Shown here: one piece after another, positions 53,365 through 61,442 of the stretch
Layout of the letters: every line of letters begins with the position of its first letter
Position numbering within the stretch: the first letter of the stretch is position 1
Made by a program: the position numbers and the translations under genes
From: DAOUBP01 sp034432655
GTDB lineage: Bacteria > Chloroflexota > Anaerolineae > CG2-30-64-16
Assembly (NCBI GenBank): GCA_034432655.1
Contig: DAOUBP010000096.1
Span: 1 to 64,000, forward strand
DNA length: 64,000 nucleotides
Direction: 5' to 3'
Notes under the pieces: generated by a model
Database searches by the model: none
Told to the model about the DNA's origin: nothing
Seen by the model: only the letters and a program-made list of their open reading frames with translations

Positions 53365-55677
53365 TCAGCGCGCGATTAACGGCAGATAGACCGGCGTCAG
53401 TCTTGGCCCCGGCAAACGCAGCGCCGGGTCGCCGAACAACGTCATGGTCGGGATCAGATAGTTCGCGCCGAACACCTGCGTATATTGCCGCTTGGCGATG
53501 ATGAGCGCCCGGCCCAGTTCTCGTACGTTATCTTTGAATAGCACGTTCATCAGGATTTTGCGGAAGTTTTGCTGATCGCTGGTAACGCCCAGGCCCGACG
53601 GTGAAATGGCTGCAATAGAGCCACCCCCGGCACGGCGGAGCATGACCTCGGCGATGCTGGCCAGGGCCGGATCAGTGTGCGCGAAGTAGCCATCCAGGCA
53701 GTTGAATGTCATCACCACCGGCAACATGTCGCCGTTGGTCAGGCCGGGCACGTAGTTGTTGCGCCAGATGGATTCATGGGCCCACCGCTCCGGCGCGCCA
53801 TGACCGGCATACTGCACCAGCCAGACACCCGACTGCAGAGTATTGGAGATGATCGCGCGGGTGGCCTCGATCTCGGCCGATGTGGCTGGGACCGCAGGCG
53901 GACTGCCCGGCAAATACGCTCGGATGATTTCCAGATCTTTGGGGATGTAATTCGCGATGATCTCGTCGGACACGGCCGGAAAGTCGCCGGCGGAATCGGG
54001 GTTATCGGCCACGAACAGGGCCCGCTGTTGCCATGCTGCCTGGCGTGTCGTCTGATCGTAGTTGATGATCTTCTCCACCACGGTCTGGGCTTCTTCCAGG
54101 GTGTTCACGGCCAGCCGCCCCACCGCAATTTCCGGCACCAGGTCGCCATCCAGATCCCCGTAGTGCCCGTCCGCAGGCACCTCGCCCTGCCAGGGGTCTA
54201 CCCAGGCCAGGTAGGGCGGCACGTGGTTGGGACCAGGAGGGTATTTGGCCGGGTTATAGCCCTTGAAATTCCAATCGCCATCTCCCAGCAAGGTCAGGTA
54301 GGCCGGCGCGGGCGATGCCCAGTGAGTGCTGGCCCAGTTGAGCATGGTCGGCACGGCCTTGGGGTGCAGGATGCCGTAGTTGAACTCGTCGTAGATGTCC
54401 CGCATCTCGGCCACCAGGGCCCGACGGCCGTTGGCGCGATGCCAGTCGGCCAGTTGGTTGGCGGCCGGCAGCAGCGCAGCCGAGGTGACGATCACAGCAT
54501 CGGCGCCGCCGGGCGGATTGCGCAGGCCGGTGTCCGGGCGCAGGCGCAGCGAGGCCGGCTTTGTAAATGTAGCAGTCTCTTGCAGCCAGTAGCGCGCGCC
54601 GGCCTGGTCGTTGGACCGGAAGCGGACATCGAAGGTCGCGCCGACAGGTGTCGCAGTCGCGTTGATCAGGATGCGGGGCGCGTACGGGTTGGTGACATCC
54701 CAAATCGTTATTGCACTGCTGGTCCAGCCGTGGCTTTCGTATTCCTGCGGCCCGTTCAGCTCAGCAGTGAAATCCAGCCTGCCTTCCCAGGCGCGGAACA
54801 AACGACGATAGTCTATCTCCCAATAATTCGCATAAACATCATCACTGGTATTGCCGGGCATGGTCCAGGCGCCAACCTGCACCGTTGTCGTGGGATGAAC
54901 CAGGAGACCGGCGGGCAGGGACGCAGTGAAAACCATGCGCTTTTTGTCCGACCAGGTCTGGTCAATAACGCTCAGGCCGTTGACCGACACGGTGGTGCGA
55001 TGGTCCGGGTTGGGGCCGGTGTAGGCGCGGCCGATCTCTTCCAGCCGGAAAGTAGCGGGTGAGTCCGGGGCCGGGTAGGGCACGGTGTAGGGCAAGGTGA
55101 CTGTAACGGCACTGCCAACGGACAGGGGCGGCCGCAGCCGGGCCCAGAACCAGGTATCCTGGGTGTCGAGGATGAGGGTGTGTAACGTCCACCACTCTAG
55201 CGATTCCTCGGCGCGTAGGGTTGTGGGGAAGTCGGCCGGGGGTGTCAGATCGCCGATAGGGGCGGCATCCACCTCGGCGATGCGTGGCCCGGCCGTGCCG
55301 CCGACCTCCAGCCAGTAGACGCGCTCATCCGTGTACTTCTGTTCCATTTCCGGCCCGCGGAACTTCTGGCCGAAGAAAAGGAGGTGGTCCCCGGGATCAA
55401 ACGAGCCGTCGGCCTCACCGATCACCTGGATGGCGACCGGTTCGCCCAGGCTGCTGAGGGCGAAGGTGCGCGGATCAACGGCCGTCGGGTCTATCCCGGC
55501 CGCGGCCAGGTCGTCCGGCCCGATGCGCACGATGCCGTCGGCCGTCACGCCGATGCGAAGGCGGATGGCCGTCGTCGGCTCGAGCGGCTGCGCTCGCGCT
55601 GCGGCATATCCCGGCGCCTGGGGGAGCACTGTCCACAGCAAGGCCAACATTAGCAGGAGGCGAAAGGTGAGTTTCAT
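53365..55677 (-). CDS. C25 (gingipain-like) peptidase with YLPLIAR C-terminus
   Basis: A 770-aa exported protein, first gene of the minus-strand operon. Signal peptide at 1-27 ending near GYAAARA. A beta-rich N-terminal half (about 40-370) precedes the C25 domain with LRNPPGGADAVIVTSA, LLGDGDWNFKGY, catalytic His626 in YAGHGA and Cys660 in NCLDG. It ends PRLTPVYLPLIAR, the same terminal motif as the giant surface proteins but directly after the domain without a Thr-Pro linker. ATG 55677 is 6 nt downstream of a consensus-like -10 box, so the mRNA may be leaderless. It could process or attach proteins bearing the same motif; that is a hypothesis. Confidence 0.83.
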   Translation of the reverse strand: MKLTFRLLLMLALLWTVLPQAPGYAAARAQPLEPTTAIRLRIGVTADGIVRIGPDDLAAAGIDPTAVDPRTFALSSLGEPVAIQVIGEADGSFDPGDHLLFFGQKFRGPEMEQKYTDERVYWLEVGGTAGPRIAEVDAAPIGDLTPPADFPTTLRAEESLEWWTLHTLILDTQDTWFWARLRPPLSVGSAVTVTLPYTVPYPAPDSPATFRLEEIGRAYTGPNPDHRTTVSVNGLSVIDQTWSDKKRMVFTASLPAGLLVHPTTTVQVGAWTMPGNTSDDVYANYWEIDYRRLFRAWEGRLDFTAELNGPQEYESHGWTSSAITIWDVTNPYAPRILINATATPVGATFDVRFRSNDQAGARYWLQETATFTKPASLRLRPDTGLRNPPGGADAVIVTSAALLPAANQLADWHRANGRRALVAEMRDIYDEFNYGILHPKAVPTMLNWASTHWASPAPAYLTLLGDGDWNFKGYNPAKYPPGPNHVPPYLAWVDPWQGEVPADGHYGDLDGDLVPEIAVGRLAVNTLEEAQTVVEKIINYDQTTRQAAWQQRALFVADNPDSAGDFPAVSDEIIANYIPKDLEIIRAYLPGSPPAVPATSAEIEATRAIISNTLQSGVWLVQYAGHGAPERWAHESIWRNNYVPGLTNGDMLPVVMTFNCLDGYFAHTDPALASIAEVMLRRAGGGSIAAISPSGLGVTSDQQNFRKILMNVLFKDNVRELGRALIIAKRQYTQVFGANYLIPTMTLFGDPALRLPGPRLTPVYLPLIAR

Positions 55678-55683
55678 ATTCTT

Positions 55684-55712
55684 ATTGTACCTCGTTTGTC
55701 ACGCCCTGGCAA
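55684..55712 (-). promoter_or_regulatory. Strong promoter giving a probably leaderless C25 mRNA
   Basis: On the minus strand TTGCCA (55712-55707, 5/6) and TACAAT (55689-55684, 5/6) are spaced by exactly 17 nt. Only AAGAAT separates the -10 box from the ATG, placing the expected start at or next to the first codon. GAGG lies upstream, but inside the promoter. Confidence 0.6.
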
Positions 55713-55742
55713 AGCGCTACGGTTGCGGCAGTGGAACTGACA

Positions 55743-55769
55743 TGCCAGGCACCTCAAAGGTGCCTGGCA
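55743..55769. terminator. 12-bp palindromic hairpin between minus-strand genes
   Basis: TGCCAGGCACCT and AGGTGCCTGGCA pair perfectly around CAA. It is 20 nt downstream of the carboxypeptidase stop on the minus strand and could terminate that transcript before the C25 promoter. The GTGCCTGGCAC core looks like a dispersed palindrome. Confidence 0.5.
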
Positions 55770-55789
55770 CGTGACCGGCTGTTCTTGGG

Positions 55790-57904
55790 TCAGTTCCCGG
55801 CGGTCAGGGCAAAGCTGAACGCGGCGATGCGCGGGCCGGGTTCAGAGGCCGCAGCGCAAGCATTCGTCCCGCGCACAATGTAAAAGTGGTTGGCGGCCGG
55901 ATCACCTGCGCCGTTCGGGTCATCGAAGGTTAGCGTCATGGTGCCCGTGAGCAGCACATCACCGATCTTGGTTGCGTTGGGGTCGCCAGGCAGGAAGTAG
56001 GGCTGAGCGCTCCGCCAGACTTCATAGGCGTCGTTGGCGGCCACGTGCACCCAGGCCAGGCTGACCGTTGTGCCATGCAGCTCGGCGGTCAGGTTGGCCG
56101 GCGGCAAGGGGGTCATGCACGGGGATTCGATGGTCAGAAATACCGCTGTCGGGACCCCCCACTGGCCGTTGGTATCTTGTGCTTCGATGAAAAGGATGTG
56201 CCGGCCCGGGGCCCAGGCGGTGGTGTCCATGGAAGCGGTCAGGCCCTCGGCCGGCGCGTTGAACGAACCATCAGCTGCGCTCATCGGATGGGGAGTACCG
56301 TCTTGCCAGGAAGGCACATCTACGGTGTAACGGGCCGCCGCCACGTTCTGCGTCGGTTCGATGCCGTGGCCGTTGCTGTTGAACCGGCCGTCGTCGGCGG
56401 TTGCTGTGATGGTTACCGCCGTGCCACGTGTGATCGTGCCGGACCCGGCCACTGCGTTTATCACCTCGGGGCCGGCCGGATCCTGGTAAGGCCGTCGCGC
56501 CACCTTGAACGCGTACTTCAGGGCCGGCAGGTTGCGGGGCAGGACGTCGTTCTCGAAGGCGGAGCAGGACTGGAAGAAAGCCGTGCCCAGCTCGAAAGTG
56601 TAGGCTGCGATACCCAGGTCACCGTAGGCGAAGTCGTCGGTGGTGCCGGAGGCAGTGTAGAGGCACGGGCCTGCCGCGCACACTTCGTAACCGTTATAGA
56701 ATCCGAACTTGCGGCCCAGGGTCTGAAGCTGGACATGGTTGGGCGCCTGCTGTGATGAGGTCCAACCCCAGGGGAAGAGCACCAGCTGGCTGTAGCTGTG
56801 CAGGGTGATCATCAGCCCTTCGGTGGTGGCAGGCGCGGGATCGGTATCTCCGGGTCCGCGTTGATCGGCGAAGAGGGCGCGTAGACGGCTTTCCAGTGTT
56901 TGCACTTCGGGTTCAGAACCCGCCGCGGGGCCGCGGTAGGTCTCGCTGCAGGCATCGCCGCTGCTGCCGCCCATGCCCCATTTGAAAGTGCTGTTGCGGT
57001 TCAGGTCGGTACCATAAGTATAACCGAACTGCGGATAACTGGCGGTACATCCGTCATCGTTGTCGGTGTTCTTGCGCCACGAGTCGCCGGCCTCGGCCTT
57101 CTTGCGGCCATCGGGGTTGGCCTGGAACACAACGTGCAGCTCGTAGCGATCCAGCAACCAGGTGGTGTCGGCGTCCACACCGTAGTCGGCCACCAGCTTC
57201 TCAACGTAGCGCGCGGCCAGCTCGGCCGTGGTGTACTCGCGGGCGTGGATGGCCGCCATCAGGAAGAAACGCGGCTTGGGGCCAGGGATCCCTTTGTTTG
57301 TCAGCGTCAGTTCGTAAAGGTCATAGCCGGCCGGCCCGCCTGGGGTTACCTTGTCCCAGCTGTCGCCGATGTCGGTCCAGGTGGCCAGGTCGGGGTGTGC
57401 GGCCGCCAGCGCGGCCATGCTGTTGTAGGTCTCCTCCACGGTGCGGTAGCAGGGATAGCCGGGGATGCCGGTCGTCTGGCCGGGGGCCATCTGGCGCGGG
57501 GCCAGCAGCGCTTCGGTCTGCGCCTGATCAATCTCGATCCGATAGCCGGCTGCGAGCAACATCGCATAGCGCTGCGGGCTGAGCAACGCCAGTGCATACC
57601 CCTCGACGCGGTTTACCTCCCAGATGTCCAGTACTGTGGCGAGACGATCCAGATCGGCTTTGTTCGTGTAGTAAATGCGACCGACAATGGGGCCGGTCGG
57701 TGGGGCCTCCTGTGCGACCCGGTTTGACGGGTCCGTGGTTGCGGATACGGGTTGCTCTGCCGGCGTTACGCCGGGTTTTGACAGCGTGTCAAACGGCTGC
57801 TGTGGTGAGGGTGCGGCCGCCATAAGGGCTTGCGGCCAGACAGCTGCCGGGCCAAGCGCCAACAAGAAGCTGATGATGAGAACTACCCGCAAGAATGGAC
57901 GCAT
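55790..57904 (-). CDS. Secreted M14 zinc carboxypeptidase with FN3-like C-terminal module
   Basis: A 704-aa exported protein; the internal ATG 57904 is chosen because GGAAGG lies upstream and the signal peptide (FLRVVLIISFLLALGPAAVW) starts there. The peptidase domain keeps Zn ligands His220 and Glu223 (HAREY) and His369 (LHSYSQ), the NPDGRKK and DLNRN elements and catalytic Glu438 (TFELG). A beta domain follows, then a C-terminal FN3-like module with YEVWRSAQPYFLPGDP, NHFYIVRG and AFSFALT at the end. The same module closes the next minus-strand protein. Cleavage of C-terminal residues from peptides outside the cell is likely; specificity is not readable. Confidence 0.87.
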   Translation of the reverse strand: MRPFLRVVLIISFLLALGPAAVWPQALMAAAPSPQQPFDTLSKPGVTPAEQPVSATTDPSNRVAQEAPPTGPIVGRIYYTNKADLDRLATVLDIWEVNRVEGYALALLSPQRYAMLLAAGYRIEIDQAQTEALLAPRQMAPGQTTGIPGYPCYRTVEETYNSMAALAAAHPDLATWTDIGDSWDKVTPGGPAGYDLYELTLTNKGIPGPKPRFFLMAAIHAREYTTAELAARYVEKLVADYGVDADTTWLLDRYELHVVFQANPDGRKKAEAGDSWRKNTDNDDGCTASYPQFGYTYGTDLNRNSTFKWGMGGSSGDACSETYRGPAAGSEPEVQTLESRLRALFADQRGPGDTDPAPATTEGLMITLHSYSQLVLFPWGWTSSQQAPNHVQLQTLGRKFGFYNGYEVCAAGPCLYTASGTTDDFAYGDLGIAAYTFELGTAFFQSCSAFENDVLPRNLPALKYAFKVARRPYQDPAGPEVINAVAGSGTITRGTAVTITATADDGRFNSNGHGIEPTQNVAAARYTVDVPSWQDGTPHPMSAADGSFNAPAEGLTASMDTTAWAPGRHILFIEAQDTNGQWGVPTAVFLTIESPCMTPLPPANLTAELHGTTVSLAWVHVAANDAYEVWRSAQPYFLPGDPNATKIGDVLLTGTMTLTFDDPNGAGDPAANHFYIVRGTNACAAASEPGPRIAAFSFALTAGN

Positions 57905-58030
57905 CTCGGCCTTCCTTTCAGTGATGCTGGGAAATGGCGGTGGCAGACCGCCTGCAAGTCTGCTCATCAAAAGGGTGTCTGTCCGCCCTGGCTATACCAC
58001 GCGAGCCTGGGTGACCCCTGTCGCCTCCAG

Positions 58031-58052
58031 AAATTTGCGAAATGAATTTCGC
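58031..58052 (-). terminator. Short hairpin after the subtilase gene
   Basis: GCGAAA-ttca-TTTCGC on the minus strand, followed by AAATTTC, lies about 14 nt after the stop codon of the subtilase. The stem is short and the tail is only partly T-rich. Confidence 0.35.
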
Positions 58053-58065
58053 GCGACATTGCGGG

Positions 58066-60168
58066 CTACGGGCGCGTCAGGGCAAAGTCGAATTCCCCGC
58101 CCCGATTTGATGGCAGCGACCGGCCGCCGCCCGCCCCGATGGCATACGCCACGTAGAAATGATTTACGGTTGGGTCGCCGATCGCGGCCGCGGCATCGGT
58201 GCAAGTGACGATCGCGCCTGCTTGGGTGCAGGCCGTGGGGAAGATTTCGATCCCTTCCGTGCCGGGCACGAAGTAGGGCGCAGTCCCGCGCCAGAGCTCG
58301 TACCCTGTCACGTTGCCGCTCAGCGCCGTCCATCCCAACTGCAAGCCTGCCACGGACCATTCGACGCGCAGGTCGGTCACTGCAGGGATGGGAACCAGCG
58401 CAAAGTCGTACCCGGTGGTCTGCCCACCCACAACGTACAAGGGTTCCGCGGTCCCAGGGTCGTAACCCGGCGTTGAGACCTCAACCCGGTACTTGCCCCA
58501 CGGCTGGCTGAAGCTCCAACGGCCATCCCCCGCAGTGGTTGTATCTGCCAGAGGTGTGGCGCTGCCGGCCGCGAAAAGGGTCACCTGGACGTCGGCCAAC
58601 GGCGCGCCTGTCTCGGCATCGGTGACGGTGCCCGTCAGCGTGCCGGGTTGGCCGAGCGACTGAATGGCCCGTTGGGCGTTGACGATGCCCCAGCCGTAGC
58701 CGTTGTTAGGCACTGCGCCGGGGGCCGGGCCGCAGGTGTCATAGGTTTTGGGGTCAGCTGTGCGGGCCAAAATCTCTTTGATCAAATCGGTCTGGCCACG
58801 CAGTGCCGGCTCAGCTGCAAGGAGCAGCGCGGCCACTCCGGCCACGTGGGGCCCGGCCATGCTGGTGCCCGACATGGTGCTGTACCTGGCGGATGTGCTG
58901 CTGGGCACGCTGGAGCGCACGCTCACTCCCGGTGCGCTGATGTTCGGCTTCAGAAACGTCTGACCGTTATAGGAGACCGGCCCGCGGCTGGAAAAGCTCG
59001 CCAGCCCGTCGGCCGAGTCTGTGGCGCCGACCGAGAATGCTGCCGGGTAGATAGCGGGGGGATCTACTACTGTGTTGCATGACGACCCGCTGTTGCCGGC
59101 CGAGACTACCACCAGGATGCCTGCTGCGTCGGCCGCGTTGAGGATCGGCTCGATCTCTGGCCCGGTGCACCCCTCGGACGGCGGACAGCCCCACGAGTTG
59201 TTGATGATGTCCGGCGCCTGGCTGGGATCGCCTTGGGCAGTGGTGCCACCGACTGGATAAGGCGCGATCAACCATTCGAAGCATTCGATGTACGTGGAAG
59301 GCGTGCCGTAGCCGTTATTCATATTACGGCAGCCGATCCAGCGTGCGCCCGGCGCAACACCGATCGCGTTGGTTGCCGCTGCGGGCCAACCGGACGCGTC
59401 AGGCGCCAGGTCATTGCCGACCATGGTCCCCATGGTGTGCGTGCCGTGGGAGTTATCGTCGCACGGGGCCGGGCTATCTGCGCCGCAGGAGCTGCCCCCG
59501 GTATGAATGGCATCGTGCCAGTTGTAATCGTGGCTGACCGTGGCTGTACCACGATCGTAGCCGCGGTAGGCGTTGATCAACGCCGGGTGGTCCCAGTCGT
59601 AGCCGGTGTCCTGGCCGGCCACCACCACACCCTGGCCGGTGATGCCCTGGCTCCAGGCCCACGGCGCCTTGACCCGGTTCACACCCCATTCGACCGCCTG
59701 TGGGCCGGCCAGGGCGGGCAGGGCTTCAGCGGGTTCGGGGATGGCGCGGTAAGGTGTGTCCGGCAGGATGGCAGTTACCTCGGGCAGCGTTGCCATCCTG
59801 GCGATTTGCGCCGTGGTCAGCCGCGCAGCCACCGCGTTCACGATCCAGAACGCGCGGTACGCGACCCGTTCGCGTTGCAATTGAGCGATCAGCGGCCTTT
59901 GGCTGCGTGCGGCTGCAGCGCGCAGCGTTTCGGCCACCCACCGGCCCCGTGCAACCTTGTCCGATAGACCGTATGCAGGGCTCAGGTCAGGTTGGGGGCC
60001 AAGTAAGATCAGGACATCGGCCGCGCCGTCCTGTGCCAGCAGCGTGCGCACGCGCGGGTCAATTGCAACGGAAGAGCCGTCCTCAGCAACCGCCGGCCTG
60101 GCTGATCCGGCCAGGAGTGCCAGGAGCAGCCACCCTGCCAGCACCGCGCGCAGGCAATTCAGCGTCAT
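58066..60168 (-). CDS. Secreted S8 subtilisin-like protease with CnaB-like and FN3-like tail
   Basis: A 700-aa exported protein. ATG 60168 is chosen because GAGGAGG lies upstream and the signal peptide (CLRAVLAGWLLLALLAG) begins there. A propeptide-like region (about 35-150) precedes the S8 domain with Asp187 (GQDTGYDWDHP), His241 (SHGTHTMG) and Ser436 (SGTSMAGPHVAG). A carboxypeptidase-regulatory/CnaB-like domain (LTGTVTDAETGAPLADVQV) and an FN3-like module ending EFDFALTRP follow; the latter matches the carboxypeptidase tail. It probably degrades extracellular protein. The divergent DUF72 gene lies 254-270 bp away. Confidence 0.88.
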   Translation of the reverse strand: MTLNCLRAVLAGWLLLALLAGSARPAVAEDGSSVAIDPRVRTLLAQDGAADVLILLGPQPDLSPAYGLSDKVARGRWVAETLRAAAARSQRPLIAQLQRERVAYRAFWIVNAVAARLTTAQIARMATLPEVTAILPDTPYRAIPEPAEALPALAGPQAVEWGVNRVKAPWAWSQGITGQGVVVAGQDTGYDWDHPALINAYRGYDRGTATVSHDYNWHDAIHTGGSSCGADSPAPCDDNSHGTHTMGTMVGNDLAPDASGWPAAATNAIGVAPGARWIGCRNMNNGYGTPSTYIECFEWLIAPYPVGGTTAQGDPSQAPDIINNSWGCPPSEGCTGPEIEPILNAADAAGILVVVSAGNSGSSCNTVVDPPAIYPAAFSVGATDSADGLASFSSRGPVSYNGQTFLKPNISAPGVSVRSSVPSSTSARYSTMSGTSMAGPHVAGVAALLLAAEPALRGQTDLIKEILARTADPKTYDTCGPAPGAVPNNGYGWGIVNAQRAIQSLGQPGTLTGTVTDAETGAPLADVQVTLFAAGSATPLADTTTAGDGRWSFSQPWGKYRVEVSTPGYDPGTAEPLYVVGGQTTGYDFALVPIPAVTDLRVEWSVAGLQLGWTALSGNVTGYELWRGTAPYFVPGTEGIEIFPTACTQAGAIVTCTDAAAAIGDPTVNHFYVAYAIGAGGGRSLPSNRGGEFDFALTRP

Positions 60169-60317
60169 AAGGTCCTCCTCAAAGAGTTGCGCTATACAAC
60201 TCATTCCCCTGAGGCGGGAGGTCATTGCTGTTCTAATCCTCTGGGAGGATCAGGCACAGAGGGTATGTCTGATGGCCAAGTGTTGATGACCGGCTGGCAA
60301 TTCAGATCCGTAAAATC

Positions 60318-60347
60318 ATGATACCAGAGACTGCTATTTCCATGCAA
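60318..60347 (-). promoter_or_regulatory. Possible promoter of the subtilase
   Basis: On the minus strand TTGCAT (60347-60342) and TATCAT (60323-60318) are spaced by 18 nt. The -10 box is good (5/6) and the -35 box weak (3/6). It would leave a 140-nt leader to ATG 60168. Confidence 0.35.
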
Positions 60348-60358
60348 CTACGAGTCCT

Positions 60359-60388
60359 TTGGCAGAGCCGCGCAGGGCGTGATAGAAT
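60359..60388 (+). promoter_or_regulatory. Good sigma-70-like promoter of the DUF72 gene
   Basis: TTGGCA (60359-60364, 5/6) and TAGAAT (60383-60388, 5/6) are spaced by 18 nt, and TGA before the -10 box gives an extended -10. The leader to the start codon would be 27-42 nt. Confidence 0.6.
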
Positions 60389-60436
60389 GCAGTTTGCAGA
60401 AGATGCGGGCCTTGTTGCACTGTGACGAGAAAAAGT

Positions 60437-61150
60437 ATGGCTCTCTATGTCGGGTGTTGCGGCTTCGGCCGCGCACGGGCTGAGTACTACCGCCGATTTG
60501 GGCTGGTAGAGGTGCAGCAAACTTTCTACAAGCCGCCGCAGCCGGCCACCGTCCGGCGCTGGCGGGAGGAGGCGCCGGCCGCCTTCCGGTTCACCGTCAA
60601 AGCCTGGCAGTTGATCACCCATGAGCCATCGTCGCCCACGTACCGCAAGGCCGGCGTCTCTCTCGCTGGCCCGCCAGAACACTATGGTGCGTTCCGCCTC
60701 ACCGCAGAAGTGACGGCAGCCTGGGAGCGGACGCAGGAGATCGCGCTGGCGCTGCAGGCGCCGGTTGTGCTTTTTCAGTGTCCGGCCAGCTTTGGGCCGA
60801 CGGCCGAGCACGTGATGAACCTGCGCCGCTTCTTCAGCGAAGTGGCGCGGGGCAGCCTGACTTTCGCCTGGGAGCCGCGCGGGGATTGGCCGGACGATCT
60901 GGTGCGTTCGTTGTGCGAGGAACTGGGGTTGATCCACGCGGTGGACCCGTTCAGCAGGCTGCCGGTCACTGATGGCCTCGCCTACTTTCGCTTACATGGC
61001 CTCACCGGTTATCGCTACCGTTTCACCGATGACGACCTCCGGCGGGTGTTGACCTGGTGTGGGGGATATGCTGAGGTCTATTGTCTCTTCAACAACGTGA
61101 GTATGTGGGAGGATGCGGGGCGGTTGGTGGGGCTTGCGGCTGGCGCTTGA
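60437..61150 (+). CDS. DUF72 family protein
   Basis: About 237 aa, normal for the family. The N-terminus ALYVGCCGFG followed by VEVQQTFYKPPQP is the DUF72 signature (Y/VGTSGW and the FY.P strand), with FRFTVKAWQLITH and YFRLHG near the end. The fold is a TIM barrel resembling sugar-phosphate isomerases or endonuclease IV; the function is unknown. GTG 60422 and ATG 60437 are both possible; the second matches the usual family N-terminus. It has its own promoter and is followed by tandem palindromic repeats. Confidence 0.85.
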   Translation: MALYVGCCGFGRARAEYYRRFGLVEVQQTFYKPPQPATVRRWREEAPAAFRFTVKAWQLITHEPSSPTYRKAGVSLAGPPEHYGAFRLTAEVTAAWERTQEIALALQAPVVLFQCPASFGPTAEHVMNLRRFFSEVARGSLTFAWEPRGDWPDDLVRSLCEELGLIHAVDPFSRLPVTDGLAYFRLHGLTGYRYRFTDDDLRRVLTWCGGYAEVYCLFNNVSMWEDAGRLVGLAAGA

Positions 61151-61158
61151 AGGCGGGG

Positions 61159-61429
61159 TTTGGATTGCAGCATCAGGATGCCGCTTTGGGTTTGGACGTG
61201 GCTGACGATGGGAAAGCGGCGCCGTAGCGCCGCAATCCAAAGTGGTGCGGGGTTTGGATTGCGGCATCAGGATGCCGCTTTGGGTTTGGACGTGGCTGAC
61301 GGTGGGAAAGCGGCGCCGTAGCGCCGCAATCCAAAGTGGTGCAGGGTTTAGATTGCGGCATCAGGATGCCGCTTTGGGTTTGGACGTGGCTGGCGGTGGG
61401 AAAGCGGCGCCGTAGCGCCGCAATCCAAA
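61159..61429. repeat. Three tandem 94-bp palindromic repeats
   Basis: Three copies of an 83-bp inverted-repeat unit (61159-61241, 61253-61335, 61347-61429) stand at exact 94-bp period with 11-bp spacers. Each unit is bounded by TTTGGATTGCGGC and its reverse complement GCCGCAATCCAAA, and holds two inner hairpins: GCGGCAT-cagg-ATGCCGC and GCGGCGC-cgta-GCGCCGC. Copies differ at only a few bases (copy 1 has GCAGCAT, copy 3 TTTAGATT). The array fills the 292-bp gap between the DUF72 and radical SAM genes. There are no variable spacers. REP/BIME-like mobile palindromes are the best fit. Confidence 0.85.
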
Positions 61430-61442
61430 GACGAGAGGAACG

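Noticed and set aside
53677..55062. 461-codon plus-strand open frame opposite the C25 peptidase
   Set aside because: It is antisense to a gene with intact catalytic motifs and signal peptide; the product is His/Arg/Gly-rich without recognisable motifs.
61159..61429. CRISPR array
   Set aside because: Only three units, the whole 94-bp period is conserved, spacers are identical and no cas gene is present.
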